Shown here piece after piece: positions 13,037-21,214 of a stretch of DNA of 64,000 nucleotides. Where the stretch lies: NCBI RefSeq assembly GCF_018623035.1, contig NZ_CP076023.1:1860001-1924000 (forward strand), written 5' to 3'. Within the stretch, counting starts at the first letter, position 1; each line of letters opens with the position of its first letter. Origin of the DNA: Cellulomonas dongxiuzhuiae (lineage in GTDB: Bacteria; Actinomycetota; Actinomycetes; Actinomycetales; Cellulomonadaceae). The translations under genes and the position numbers were made by a program. A model generated the notes under the pieces. It saw only the letters and a program-made list of their open reading frames with translations. It ran no database searches and had not been told where the DNA came from.

Positions 13037-15307
13037 ATGTCCATCACAGCCGTACCCAGCGACCGCAGCGACATTGCCGTGCCGGAGGCCTGGGAAGGAT
13101 TCGTCACCGGGCCGTGGACCGACCAGGTCGACGTCCGCGACTTCATCCAGCGCAACTACACGCCCTACGAGGGCGACGCCGGCTTCCTCGCCGGCCCCAC
13201 CGCCCGCACCACGGGCATCTGGGCCACGCTCTCGGAGATGTTCCCCGAGGAGCGCGAGAAGGGCGTCTACGACGTCGACGCGACGAAGCCCTCGACCATC
13301 ACGTCGCACGCACCCGGCTACATCGACGAGACCAACGAGGTCATCGTCGGCCTGCAGACCGACGCCCCGCTGAAGCGCGCGATCATGCCCAACGGCGGCT
13401 GGCGGATGGTGCAGACCTCGCTCGAGACCTACGGGTACGAGGCGCCGCAGGAGATCGTCGACATCTACACCAAGTACCGCAAGACCCACAACGACGGGGT
13501 CTTCGACGTGTACCCCCCGAACGTCCGCGCCGCGCGCTCGTCCCACATCATCACGGGCCTGCCCGACGCCTACGGCCGCGGCCGGATCATCGGCGACTAC
13601 CGCCGCGTCGCGCTGTACGGCGTCGACCAGCTCGTCGCCGCCAAGAAGCTCGAGAAGGCCTCGCTCGACATGGAGCGGTCCGTCGAGGACGTCATCCGTG
13701 ACCGCGAGGAGCTCTCGGAGCAGATCCGCGCACTGGGCGAGCTCAAGGCCATGGCCGCCTCCTACGGCTACGACATCTCCCGGCCCGCGACGAACGCCCG
13801 CGAGGCCGTGCAGTGGCTGTACTTCGGCTACCTCGCAGCCGTGAAGGAGCAGAACGGCGCCGCGATGTCGCTGGGCCGCACGTCGACGTTCCTCGACGTG
13901 TACCTGCAGCGGGACATCGAGGCCGGTCTCCTCACCGAGGAGCAGGCGCAGGAGATCATCGACGACTTCGTCATCAAGCTGCGCATCGTGCGGTTCCTGC
14001 GCACGCCGGAGTACGACCAGCTCTTCTCGGGCGACCCCACGTGGGTGACCGAGTCGATCGGCGGCATCGGCGAGGACGGGCGCCCGCTCGTCACGCGCAC
14101 GTCGTTCCGCTTCCTGCAGACCCTGTACAACCTGGGTCCCGCGCCCGAGCCGAACATGACCGTGCTGTGGAGCGAGCGGCTCCCCGACGGCTTCAAGCGG
14201 TTCTGCGCGCAGGTGTCCATCGACACCTCGGCGATCCAGTACGAGTCCGACGAGCTCATCCGCGACTCGTGGGGCGACGACGCGGCGATCGCGTGCTGCG
14301 TGTCCCCGATGCGGGTCGGCAAGCAGATGCAGTTCTTCGGTGCGCGCGTCAACATCGCCAAGGCGCTGCTGTACGCGATCAACGGGGGTCGCGACGAGAT
14401 CACGGGCAAGCAGGTGGCCCCCGTCAGCGCACCCGTCGAGGGCGACGTGCTCGACTACGACGACGTGCTCGCCAAGTTCGACCGGACGCTGGACTGGCTG
14501 GCCGAGACGTACGTGGACGCGCTGAACTGCGTGCACTACATGCACGACAAGTACGCCTACGAGCGCATCGAGATGGCCCTGCACGACCGCACGGTCCTGC
14601 GGACGCTGGCCTGCGGCATCGCCGGCCTGTCGGTGGTCGCGGACTCGCTGTCGGCGATCAAGTACGCGACGGTGCGGCCGCTGCGCACCGCCGACGGGCT
14701 CATCACCGAGTACACGGTCGAGGGCGACTTCCCGTCGTACGGGAACGACGACGACCGGGCCGACGACATCGCCGTGTGGCTCGTGCGGCGGTTCATGGAG
14801 AAGATCCGCGCCGTGCCGACCTACCGCAACGCGCTGCACACGCAGTCGGTGCTGACGATCACGTCGAACGTCGTGTACGGCAAGAACACCGGGTCCACGC
14901 CGGACGGGCGCAGGCTGGGCGAGCCCTTCGCCCCGGGCGCCAACCCCATGAACGGCCGGGACACCCACGGCATGCTCGCCTCGGCGCTGTCGGTCGCGAA
15001 GCTCCCGTACTCGGAGGCGCAGGACGGGATCTCGCTGACGTCGACGATCGTGCCCTCCGGGCTGGGACGCACGCAGGACGAGCAGGTGACCAACCTCGTC
15101 GGCCTGCTGGACGCGTACGTGCTGTCGGCCGGCTACCACATGAACATCAACGTGCTGAACCGCGAGACCCTCCTGGACGCCATGGAGCACCCGGAGAACT
15201 ACCCGCAGCTGACGATCCGTGTCTCGGGCTACGCCGTGAACTTCGTGCGGCTCACGCGTGAGCAGCAGCTCGACGTGCTGTCCCGCACCTTCCACGGCGG
15301 GGTCTGA
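13037..15307 (+). CDS. pflB: Formate C-acetyltransferase (pyruvate formate-lyase)
   Basis: The 756-residue glycyl-radical enzyme cleaves pyruvate with CoA to acetyl-CoA and formate under anoxia. The active-site cysteine pair is visible as C420-C421 in [12 protein letters not shown]. The radical site is G731 in RVSGYAVNF, 26 residues from the C-terminus, as the family requires. The ATG start is preceded by CAGGGAG. The activating enzyme follows 79 bp downstream across a strong hairpin. Presence of the pair implies mixed-acid fermentation and thus facultative anaerobic growth. A CRP/FNR-like site and a plausible promoter lie in the upstream gap. Confidence 0.97.
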   Translation: MSITAVPSDRSDIAVPEAWEGFVTGPWTDQVDVRDFIQRNYTPYEGDAGFLAGPTARTTGIWATLSEMFPEEREKGVYDVDATKPSTITSHAPGYIDETNEVIVGLQTDAPLKRAIMPNGGWRMVQTSLETYGYEAPQEIVDIYTKYRKTHNDGVFDVYPPNVRAARSSHIITGLPDAYGRGRIIGDYRRVALYGVDQLVAAKKLEKASLDMERSVEDVIRDREELSEQIRALGELKAMAASYGYDISRPATNAREAVQWLYFGYLAAVKEQNGAAMSLGRTSTFLDVYLQRDIEAGLLTEEQAQEIIDDFVIKLRIVRFLRTPEYDQLFSGDPTWVTESIGGIGEDGRPLVTRTSFRFLQTLYNLGPAPEPNMTVLWSERLPDGFKRFCAQVSIDTSAIQYESDELIRDSWGDDAAIACCVSPMRVGKQMQFFGARVNIAKALLYAINGGRDEITGKQVAPVSAPVEGDVLDYDDVLAKFDRTLDWLAETYVDALNCVHYMHDKYAYERIEMALHDRTVLRTLACGIAGLSVVADSLSAIKYATVRPLRTADGLITEYTVEGDFPSYGNDDDRADDIAVWLVRRFMEKIRAVPTYRNALHTQSVLTITSNVVYGKNTGSTPDGRRLGEPFAPGANPMNGRDTHGMLASALSVAKLPYSEAQDGISLTSTIVPSGLGRTQDEQVTNLVGLLDAYVLSAGYHMNINVLNRETLLDAMEHPENYPQLTIRVSGYAVNFVRLTREQQLDVLSRTFHGGV

Positions 15308-15314
15308 CCCGTTC

Positions 15315-15350
15315 CCCGGCCCGGCGGTCTCCCCCCACCGCCGGGCCGGG
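15315..15350 (+). other. Intercistronic hairpin between pflB and pflA
   Basis: CCCGGCCCGGCGGT (15315-15328) pairs perfectly with 15337-15350, a 14-bp GC-only stem with an 8-base CTCCCCCC loop. No U-tract follows. It probably acts as a partial terminator or a 3'-end mRNA stabiliser that makes pflB transcript more abundant than pflA. Confidence 0.7.
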
Positions 15351-15386
15351 CCCCCTCCCGGCACCACCGACCTGTGCGAGGCCACG

Positions 15387-16271
15387 ATGACCACCACCAC
15401 CGAGCCGACCGGCGCACCGGTCGTGCCGCTCGGCATGCCGCTCGTCGGCGGGTCGCACACGCGCACGCAGGGGCACGGCACCGCCGGGCTGGAGACGGCC
15501 GAGGCCGAGCGGAGCGAGCGCCTTGCCGCCGTCCGCGAAGGGCGCCTCGGGTCGGTGCACTCGTGGGAGCTCGTCACGGCGGTCGACGGCCCCGGCACGC
15601 GTCTGACGATCTTCCTGTCCGGGTGCCCGCTGCGGTGCCTGTACTGCCACAACCCCGACACGATGCAGATGCGGCGGGGGACCGACGTCGCCGCCGACGA
15701 GCTCCTCGCGCGCATCGCCCGCTACCGCGGGGTGTTCCGCGCGACGGGCGGCGGCGTCACGATCTCGGGCGGCGAGCCGCTCATGCAGCCGGCCTTCGTG
15801 CGCCGGCTGGTGCGCGGCGCGGCTGCCATGGACGTGCCGGTCGCGCTCGACACGTCGGGCTTCCTCGGCGCCCAGGCGACCGACGAGATGCTCGACGACG
15901 TGTCACTCGTCCTGCTCGACGTGAAGTCCGGCCTCCCCGAGACGTACCAGCGGGTCACCGGGCGCGAGCTGGCGCCCACGCTCGACTTCGGTCGACGGCT
16001 GGCCGCGCGCGGCAACCGCATGTGGGTCCGGTTCGTGCTGGTCCCCGGGCTCACCGACGCCCCGGAGAACGTCGAGGCGGTCGCGGACTACGTCGCGTCC
16101 CTCGGCGAGGCCGTCGAGCGCGTCGAGGTGCTGCCGTTCCACCAGATGGGCCGCGACAAGTGGGCCGACCTGGGCATGCGCTACGAGCTCGAGGACACCG
16201 AGCCCCCGTCGCGCGAGGCCACCGAGGCGGTCCGCGACGTCTTCCGCGCCCGAGGCCTGACCACCTTCTAG
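15387..16271 (+). CDS. pflA: Pyruvate formate-lyase activating enzyme
   Basis: The 294-residue radical-SAM enzyme installs the glycyl radical on PflB. The CX3CX2C cluster motif is C80, C84, C87 in GCPLRCLYC, and the GGEP SAM-binding motif is in TISGGEPLMQ. The first 55 or so residues are an extension before the family core (GSVHSWELVTAVDGPGTR). The frame is open upstream. The ATG at 15387 follows a GCGAGGCC stretch that is only a weak ribosome binding site, so translation may be modest. It lies 79 bp after pflB and is presumably cotranscribed. Confidence 0.94.
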   Translation: MTTTTEPTGAPVVPLGMPLVGGSHTRTQGHGTAGLETAEAERSERLAAVREGRLGSVHSWELVTAVDGPGTRLTIFLSGCPLRCLYCHNPDTMQMRRGTDVAADELLARIARYRGVFRATGGGVTISGGEPLMQPAFVRRLVRGAAAMDVPVALDTSGFLGAQATDEMLDDVSLVLLDVKSGLPETYQRVTGRELAPTLDFGRRLAARGNRMWVRFVLVPGLTDAPENVEAVADYVASLGEAVERVEVLPFHQMGRDKWADLGMRYELEDTEPPSREATEAVRDVFRARGLTTF

Positions 16272-16300
16272 CCCCCCACCCCCCCACCCCCCCTCTCGCC

Positions 16301-16320
16301 GAGAGAGCAATCCAGTCACG
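16301..16320 (+). repeat. GAGAGAGC-family repeat, upstream copy U1
   Basis: GAGAGAGCAATCCAGTCACG is the exact reverse complement of 20-bp segments at 17544-17563 and 17619-17638 on the far side of the DUF559 gene. Its end also forms a small hairpin, GTCACG-ctga-CGTGAC (16315-16330). Confidence 0.8.
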
Positions 16321-16365
16321 CTGACGTGACCCGGGCGCGGCACCCGACCCCTTCAAAGGGGGCCC

Positions 16366-16380
16366 GAGAGAGCTTTCCCG
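16366..16380 (+). repeat. GAGAGAGC-family repeat, upstream copy U2
   Basis: GAGAGAGCTTTCCCG shares the GAGAGAGC core and the TCC two bases on, and diverges afterwards. It lies 65 bases after U1. Confidence 0.55.
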
Positions 16381-16426
16381 TCGGAGGTGGCACGCGCTCC
16401 TGCGGGTCCCACCCCCGCCCGGTGGC

Positions 16427-16446
16427 GAGAGAGCGATCGAGTCGTG
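16427..16446 (+). repeat. GAGAGAGC-family repeat, upstream copy U3
   Basis: GAGAGAGCGATCGAGTCGTG resembles the left arm of the perfect hairpin at 17661 (GAGAGAGCGATCCGGT) with a G insertion or substitution after GATC. It lies 61 bases after U2 and about 55 bases from the DUF559 stop codon. Confidence 0.6.
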
Positions 16447-16500
16447 TGCCGCAGGAGCGTCGCACTGTCGTCCGCGGGGTCGCGGACGAGGCGCGACGGC

Positions 16501-17415
16501 TCACCACTCCTGGCGCGCCAGCAGGACGCCGGTGTGGCCGATGAGGCCGGCCACCGTGCGCTCGAGATCGTTCCTGCGGCCGAGCACGTCGCCCCGGTGC
16601 ACGCCGATGACGTGCCATCCGAACCGTCGGTGGAGGTCGGCCCGGCGGTGCTCGTCCACCGTCTGCTGGGCTGCCGTCATGTGGTGGTGGGCCTCGCCGT
16701 CGTACTCGACGGCGACCCGTGCCTCCCGGTAACCCATGTCGAGCCGGTAGACCTCCCGCCCGCCGTCGCGGATGCTGATTTGCGCCTCCGGACGGGGCAG
16801 GCCCGCCTCGAACAGGCGCAGGCGCAGCCACGACTCACCCGCCGACTCGGCCGCGGGATCGCACAGCTCCAGGACGAGCCGTGCGCGCGCGATGTTGCGC
16901 GCACCCGACAGCTCGCGTGCCCGTCGGACGAGGTGCCCGAGCTCGACGAGCTGGCGGGTGTACGCGTCGACCGCCGCGAGGCCCAGGTACCGGGGCGCGT
17001 ACCGCGCGAGGTCGAGGGCGGTCCGCACGGGCGTCGTCGCGGGCACGCCGCCGATGTCCCGCACGTCCTCGTCCGTCAGCGCCGCGAGCCAGCACTGCAG
17101 GCCTGGACGACGGACCCGTGCCGTGCCGGGCGGGACGACGCACTGCAGACGGGGCGGGCGCAGGTGCAGGCCGGGCGCGCGCACGTCGATGCCGTGCAGC
17201 CACGCAGCGGTGTCACGGCAGACGGCCCCGCCGGGTGGCAGCACCGCGCGGACGGCCGCGGCCCGCACCTCGGGATCGTCGAGCAGCGCACGACGAACCA
17301 GCACGCTGCGGAACACCGGCACGTACGCGCCCGACGCGATCAGGCGCTGCACCTGCGCCCACGTCACACCGTCGGCCCGCAGTCGCCGCATGTCGAGAAC
17401 CGGTGCAGGAGTCAT
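16501..17415 (-). CDS. AbiEi-like HTH plus DUF559 (Vsr-like nuclease fold) protein
   Basis: The 304-residue protein has an N-terminal winged-helix region resembling AbiEi antitoxin domains (VTWAQVQRLIASGAYVPVFRSVLV, residues 17-40). The C-terminal DUF559 region resembles Vsr/PD-(D/E)XK nucleases: E194 in ESWLRLRL, D226 in YRLDMGYRE, then VAVEYDGEAHHH (E237, D239). These spacings fit a metal-binding nuclease core. Function is not established for the family; proposals range from abortive infection to repeat-associated nuclease activity. It is isolated between pflA and fadB and is flanked on both sides by GAGAGAGC-family repeats, found nowhere else that I noticed. The ATG start has no clear ribosome binding site. 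Confidence 0.85.
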   Translation of the reverse strand: MTPAPVLDMRRLRADGVTWAQVQRLIASGAYVPVFRSVLVRRALLDDPEVRAAAVRAVLPPGGAVCRDTAAWLHGIDVRAPGLHLRPPRLQCVVPPGTARVRRPGLQCWLAALTDEDVRDIGGVPATTPVRTALDLARYAPRYLGLAAVDAYTRQLVELGHLVRRARELSGARNIARARLVLELCDPAAESAGESWLRLRLFEAGLPRPEAQISIRDGGREVYRLDMGYREARVAVEYDGEAHHHMTAAQQTVDEHRRADLHRRFGWHVIGVHRGDVLGRRNDLERTVAGLIGHTGVLLARQEW

Positions 17416-17518
17416 GCGTCGATGCTCGGCGGGTGGGCCGTTCGCCGGTCCGCGGGACGCAGATCGGGGGACTCACGGTGCTACGGCGGGGCCTGTGGTC
17501 GGCTCACGATCCGGTGGT

Positions 17519-17656
17519 GAGAGAGCGTTCCGGCCGCCGCGGGCGTGACTGGATTGCTCTCTCGCGCGCTGGGTGGGGGGTCTTCTTGGGGGCGCGGGAG
17601 CGATCCGGTGGCCGCGGGCGTGACTGGATTGCTCTCTCGCGCGCTGGGTGGGGGGT
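17519..17656. repeat. 75-bp tandem duplication of the GAGAGAGC repeat
   Basis: Two units spaced 75 bp apart each contain a left arm (GAGAGAGCGTTCC at 17519, degenerate at 17594) and an inverted right arm, GGATTGCTCTCTC. The segments 17536-17581 and 17611-17656 are identical over 46 bp, which implies a recent duplication. Each right arm is the exact inverse of upstream copy U1. Confidence 0.85.
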
Positions 17657-17660
17657 TGGG

Positions 17661-17711
17661 GGTGAGAGAGCGATCCGGTTGCCCGTGGCGTGACCGGATC
17701 GCTCTCTCACC
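17661..17711. repeat. Perfect 19-bp inverted repeat of the GAGAGAGC family
   Basis: GGTGAGAGAGCGATCCGGT (17661-17679) pairs perfectly with 17693-17711 around a 13-base loop. It lies 6 bases after the fadB stop on the minus strand, so it could also act as the fadB terminator. It is the cleanest member of the repeat family. Confidence 0.85.
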
Positions 17712-17717
17712 ACCTGG

Positions 17718-19835
17718 TCAGGGGGTGGGGACGTTGGCGAGACCGTCGAGGAGGAGCCGGCGGCCCAGGAGGCGCTCGCTGTAGCCGCGCCGGTCGAGGT
17801 ACGGCGTGATGCCGCCGAGGTGGAAGCCCCAGCCCGCGCCCAGGATCATGCAGAGGTCGATCTGCTGGGGGGTCGTCACGACGCCCTCGTCGAGCATGTG
17901 GCCGATCTCGACGGTGAGCGCCGTCAGGACGGCGTGGAGCACGCCGGCCTCGTCGAGCGGGGCGTCGGCGCCCGTCTCCCGGGCGGCGTCGAACACGTCC
18001 TGGACGGCCGGGTCGACACGCTTCGGCAGGCCCTTGGCCGGCGCCGGCGTCACCACCGTGGTGCCGTCGGCGACGAGCTTCTCGAGGCCGGGGGAGCGCG
18101 GGAACCGCTCGCCCAGGTCCTCGCGCAACGAGGTCAGGACGTGCAGCCCGACGGCCGGCCCGACGAGGTCGAACAGCTCGAACGGCGGCATCGGCAGGCC
18201 GAGCGGGTCCAGCGCACGGTCGGCGACCTCGACCGGCGTGCCGTGCTCCACGGCGTCGACGATGATGCCGAGCAGCAGCACGAGCAGCCGGTTGACGACG
18301 AAGCCGGGCCGGTCCTTCACGAGGACGGCGGTCTTGCGCAGCTTCGCGACGACCGCGAACGCTGTCGCCAGCGCCTCGTCCGACGTGTGCTCCGCCTGCA
18401 CGACCTCCACCAGCGGCATCGCCGCGACCGGGTTGAAGAAGTGCAGGCCGACGACCCGCTCGGGATGCTGCAGGTCCGCTGCCATGCGCGTGACCGACAG
18501 CGCCGAGGTGTTGGTGGCGAGGACCGTGTCGGGAGCGACGACGCCCTCGAGCTCGGCGAGCACGCGCTTCTTGAGGCCGAGCACCTCGGTGACCGCCTCG
18601 ATGACGAGGTCGCAGGCGGCGAAGACGCCGATGTCGGTCGACCCGGTGACCTGCGCGACGACGCGGGCGCCCGCGTCGGACGTCATGCGGCCCGAGGAGA
18701 CGAGCCGCTCGACCGTCGAGCGCACGTTGCCCAGGCCCTGCGCGACGCGGTCCTCGTCGAGGTCCCGCATGACGACGGGCACCCCGAGCCGCTGTGCGAA
18801 CAGCAGGGCGATCTGCGCGGCCATGAGCCCCGCACCGACCACCCCGACGCGCGTGACCGGTCGCGCGAGCGACGCGTCCGGCGCACCGGTCGGCCTCTTG
18901 CCGCCCTGCACGAGGCCGAACGCGTAGACGCTCGCACGCATCTCGTCGCTCATGATGAGGTCGGCCAGCGCCTCGTCCTCGGCGGCGAAGGCGGCGTCCC
19001 TGTCGGCGTCGCGGGCGGCCGCCACGAGGTCGAGCGCGCGGCCGGGTGCGGGTCGTGAGCCGTGCACCACCGCGTCGAGGCGCGCACGCGCGGCCGCCAC
19101 GGCGGCGTCCCACGTGCCGGCGTCGTCGAGCGGGCGCCGTTCGACGCTCACCTCGCCCGACAGGACGCGTGCCGCCCACCGCACGGACTCCTCGAGGAAG
19201 TCGGCCGGCTCCAGCACCACGTCGACGAGCCCGATCTCGGCGGCCTGCCGCGCGGTGTACGGCTTGTTGGCGGCGGGGCGCGTCAGGACGACCTCGAGCG
19301 CCTTCTCGATGCCGACGAGCCGCGGCACGATGTACGCACCTCCCCAGCCGGGTACGAGGCCCAGACCGGTCTCGGGCAGGGCCAGGGCCCGCACGTCGGC
19401 CGCAGCCGTGCGGTAGTCGCAGTTGAGCGCGACCTCGAGGCCGCCGCCGAGGGCGACGCCGTTGACGAACGCGAAGGTGGGGACGCCGAGCTCGCCGAGC
19501 AGCCGGTACGCCTCGTGGCCGCCGCGGCCGAGCGTGAGGGCCTCCTCGCGCGACGCGACCGTCGCGACCTGGGTCAGGTCGGCGCCCGCCGCCAGGTAGT
19601 ACGGCTTGCCGGTCACGGCCAGCGCGGCGATCTCGCCCGCCGCCGCGCGCACCTGCTGGGCGCGCAGCACGGCGGTGAGCTCGGCGATGCCCTGCGGCCC
19701 GAGCGTCGTCGGCTTGGTGTGGTCCAGGCCGTTGTCGAGCGTGACGAGCGCGAGCGTGCCCAGCCCACCGGGCAGGGGCACGTCGCGGACGAGGGCGTGG
19801 GTGACGCGCTCGGGGCGCCGTGCGGACGTGCTCAT
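17718..19835 (-). CDS. fadB: Multifunctional fatty-acid oxidation protein: enoyl-CoA hydratase / 3-hydroxyacyl-CoA dehydrogenase
   Basis: The 705-residue product fuses a crotonase domain (about 1-300, with the oxyanion-hole segments KPYYLAAGADL and NGVALGGGLEVAL) to a 3-hydroxyacyl-CoA dehydrogenase. The dehydrogenase NAD-binding Rossmann motif is VGVVGAGLMAAQIALLF and its catalytic histidine lies in VVGLHFFNPVAAMPLVEVV. Together with the thiolase immediately upstream it performs the last three steps of beta-oxidation. The genes overlap by 4 bases (ATGA), and GAGGAGG precedes the ATG. The stop is followed at once by the 19-bp inverted repeat. Length and domain order match actinobacterial FadB-type proteins. 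Confidence 0.95.
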   Translation of the reverse strand: MSTSARRPERVTHALVRDVPLPGGLGTLALVTLDNGLDHTKPTTLGPQGIAELTAVLRAQQVRAAAGEIAALAVTGKPYYLAAGADLTQVATVASREEALTLGRGGHEAYRLLGELGVPTFAFVNGVALGGGLEVALNCDYRTAAADVRALALPETGLGLVPGWGGAYIVPRLVGIEKALEVVLTRPAANKPYTARQAAEIGLVDVVLEPADFLEESVRWAARVLSGEVSVERRPLDDAGTWDAAVAAARARLDAVVHGSRPAPGRALDLVAAARDADRDAAFAAEDEALADLIMSDEMRASVYAFGLVQGGKRPTGAPDASLARPVTRVGVVGAGLMAAQIALLFAQRLGVPVVMRDLDEDRVAQGLGNVRSTVERLVSSGRMTSDAGARVVAQVTGSTDIGVFAACDLVIEAVTEVLGLKKRVLAELEGVVAPDTVLATNTSALSVTRMAADLQHPERVVGLHFFNPVAAMPLVEVVQAEHTSDEALATAFAVVAKLRKTAVLVKDRPGFVVNRLLVLLLGIIVDAVEHGTPVEVADRALDPLGLPMPPFELFDLVGPAVGLHVLTSLREDLGERFPRSPGLEKLVADGTTVVTPAPAKGLPKRVDPAVQDVFDAARETGADAPLDEAGVLHAVLTALTVEIGHMLDEGVVTTPQQIDLCMILGAGWGFHLGGITPYLDRRGYSERLLGRRLLLDGLANVPTP

Positions 19836-21073
19836 CGGGCTGCCTCCTCGGCGTCGTAGGCGGGGTTCTCCCAGATGACGGTGCCGCCCTGGCCGAGCCC
19901 GACGCACATGGTCGTGATGCCGTACCGCACCTCGGGGTGCTCCTCGAACTGGCGCGCGAGCTGCGTCATCAGCCGCACCCCGGACGACGCGAGCGGGTGG
20001 CCCACCGCGATCGCGCCGCCGTACGGGTTGACGCGCGGGTCGTCGTCGGCGATGCCGAAGGCGTCGAGGAAGGAGAGCACCTGCACGGCGAAGGCCTCGT
20101 TGATCTCGAACAGGCCGATGTCGTCGATCGACAGGCCGGCGCGCTCGAGCGCCTTGTGCGTCGCGGGGACCGGGCCCAGGCCCATGACCTCGGGCTCGAC
20201 GCCCGCATAGGCGAAGGAGACCATGCGCATGCGCACGGGCAGCCCGAGCTCGAGGGCGACGTCCTCGGCGGCGAGGAGGCACGAGGCCGCACCGTCCGTC
20301 AGGGGTGCCGACGTGCCGGCGGTGACGCGACCGCCCGCGCGGAACGGCGTGGGCAGGCCCGCTATCGCCGCCACGGTCGTGCCGGGGCGCGGCGGCTCGT
20401 CGGCCGTCGCCAGGCCCCAGCCGTGCTCCGGGTCGCGCAGCGCGACGGGCACCAGGTCGGGCTCGATGCGCCCCGACGCGAGCGCCGCGGCGTACTTCTC
20501 CTGGCTCGCGACGCCGTACGCGTCGGCGCGCTCGCGGGTCAGGGCGGGGAACCGGTCGTGCAGGTTCTCGGCGGTCACGCCCATGTTGAGGGCGTCGGCC
20601 GCCACGATCCGCTCGGCGAGGAAGCGGGGGTTGGGGTCGGCGTCGAAGCCCATCGGGTGGTGGCCCATGTGCTCGACACCCCCGGCGACGGTCACGTCCT
20701 GCGCACCGAACCCGATCGCGGCCGCCGTGGTCGTCACGGCCGTCATGGCACCGGCGCACATGCGGTCGATCGCGAATCCGGGGACGGTGGCCGGCAGGCC
20801 CGCGAGCATCGCGACGGTGCGTCCGAGGGTCAGGCCCTGGTCGCCCTGCTGCGTGGTCGCGGCCAGGGCGACGTCGTCGACGCGCTCGGGCGGCAGCTGG
20901 GGATGGCGGCGCAGCAGCTCGCGGACGGTCCGCACGGCCAGGTCGTCGGCGCGGGTGTGGGCGTACAGGCCGTCCTTGCGGGCGCGGCCGAACGGGGTGC
21001 GCACCCCGTCGACGAACACGACGCGGCGGGCGGCGGGCACCCGTGCGTCGGCGGGGCGGGACGTGCTCGGCAT
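19832..21073 (-). CDS. fadA: Acetyl-CoA C-acyltransferase (thiolase)
   Basis: The 413-residue thiolase cleaves 3-ketoacyl-CoA with CoA in beta-oxidation. The active-site nucleophile lies in IDRMCAGAMTAV, the histidine in GGAIAVGHPLASSG and the second cysteine in TTMCVGLGQGG. AGGAGG is 5 bases before the ATG, and translation is coupled to fadB through an ATGA overlap. Two palindromes and a TAACTT -10 candidate lie in the 141-bp upstream gap, suggesting acyl-CoA-responsive repression by a regulator encoded elsewhere. Confidence 0.95.
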   Translation of the reverse strand: MPSTSRPADARVPAARRVVFVDGVRTPFGRARKDGLYAHTRADDLAVRTVRELLRRHPQLPPERVDDVALAATTQQGDQGLTLGRTVAMLAGLPATVPGFAIDRMCAGAMTAVTTTAAAIGFGAQDVTVAGGVEHMGHHPMGFDADPNPRFLAERIVAADALNMGVTAENLHDRFPALTRERADAYGVASQEKYAAALASGRIEPDLVPVALRDPEHGWGLATADEPPRPGTTVAAIAGLPTPFRAGGRVTAGTSAPLTDGAASCLLAAEDVALELGLPVRMRMVSFAYAGVEPEVMGLGPVPATHKALERAGLSIDDIGLFEINEAFAVQVLSFLDAFGIADDDPRVNPYGGAIAVGHPLASSGVRLMTQLARQFEEHPEVRYGITTMCVGLGQGGTVIWENPAYDAEEAAR

Positions 21074-21133
21074 CAGTCCTCCTGGGGGACGGCGGTGTCC
21101 GGGAGCCCGCGCGGGGCGCGGCCGTGCGTGATC

Positions 21134-21147
21134 GGGACCATGGTCCC
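21134..21147. promoter_or_regulatory. Palindrome in the fadA leader
   Basis: GGGACCATGGTCCC is a perfect 14-bp palindrome 60 bases upstream of fadA. It could be an operator or a leader hairpin; its identity is unknown. Confidence 0.4.
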
Positions 21148-21159
21148 TGGACGCACGAA

Positions 21160-21175
21160 GTTACTCAAGAGTAAC
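21160..21175. promoter_or_regulatory. TetR-like operator overlapping the fadAB promoter
   Basis: GTTACTC-AA-GAGTAAC is a perfect 7-bp inverted repeat. On the minus strand it overlaps a TAACTT -10 candidate (21163 down to 21158). Size and symmetry fit a TetR/FadR-type repressor of fatty-acid oxidation. The regulator is not in the window. Confidence 0.55.
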
Positions 21176-21214
21176 AGCGGCGTCCCGACGATCTCGGGGC
21201 CCCGCGAGCGCCGC

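Noticed and set aside
12938..15715. Open frame of 925 codons on the minus strand opposite pflB
   Set aside because: It is the antisense shadow of pflB and pflA caused by high GC; the translation is His/Arg/Val-rich with no domain, and both plus-strand genes are certain.
16301..17711. CRISPR array
   Set aside because: Repeat spacing is irregular, copies occur in both orientations and as hairpins, spacers are not unit-sized, and no cas gene is present.
17504..17713. 69-codon minus-strand frame with an internal repeated peptide near RERAIQSRPR
   Set aside because: The peptide repetition only reflects the 75-bp DNA repeat; no ribosome binding site, and the same peptide appears in other frames at other copies.
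16272..17717. Insertion sequence carrying the DUF559 gene
   Set aside because: No transposase and no terminal inverted repeats with target duplication; the repeats are multiple and internal rather than a single pair at the ends.
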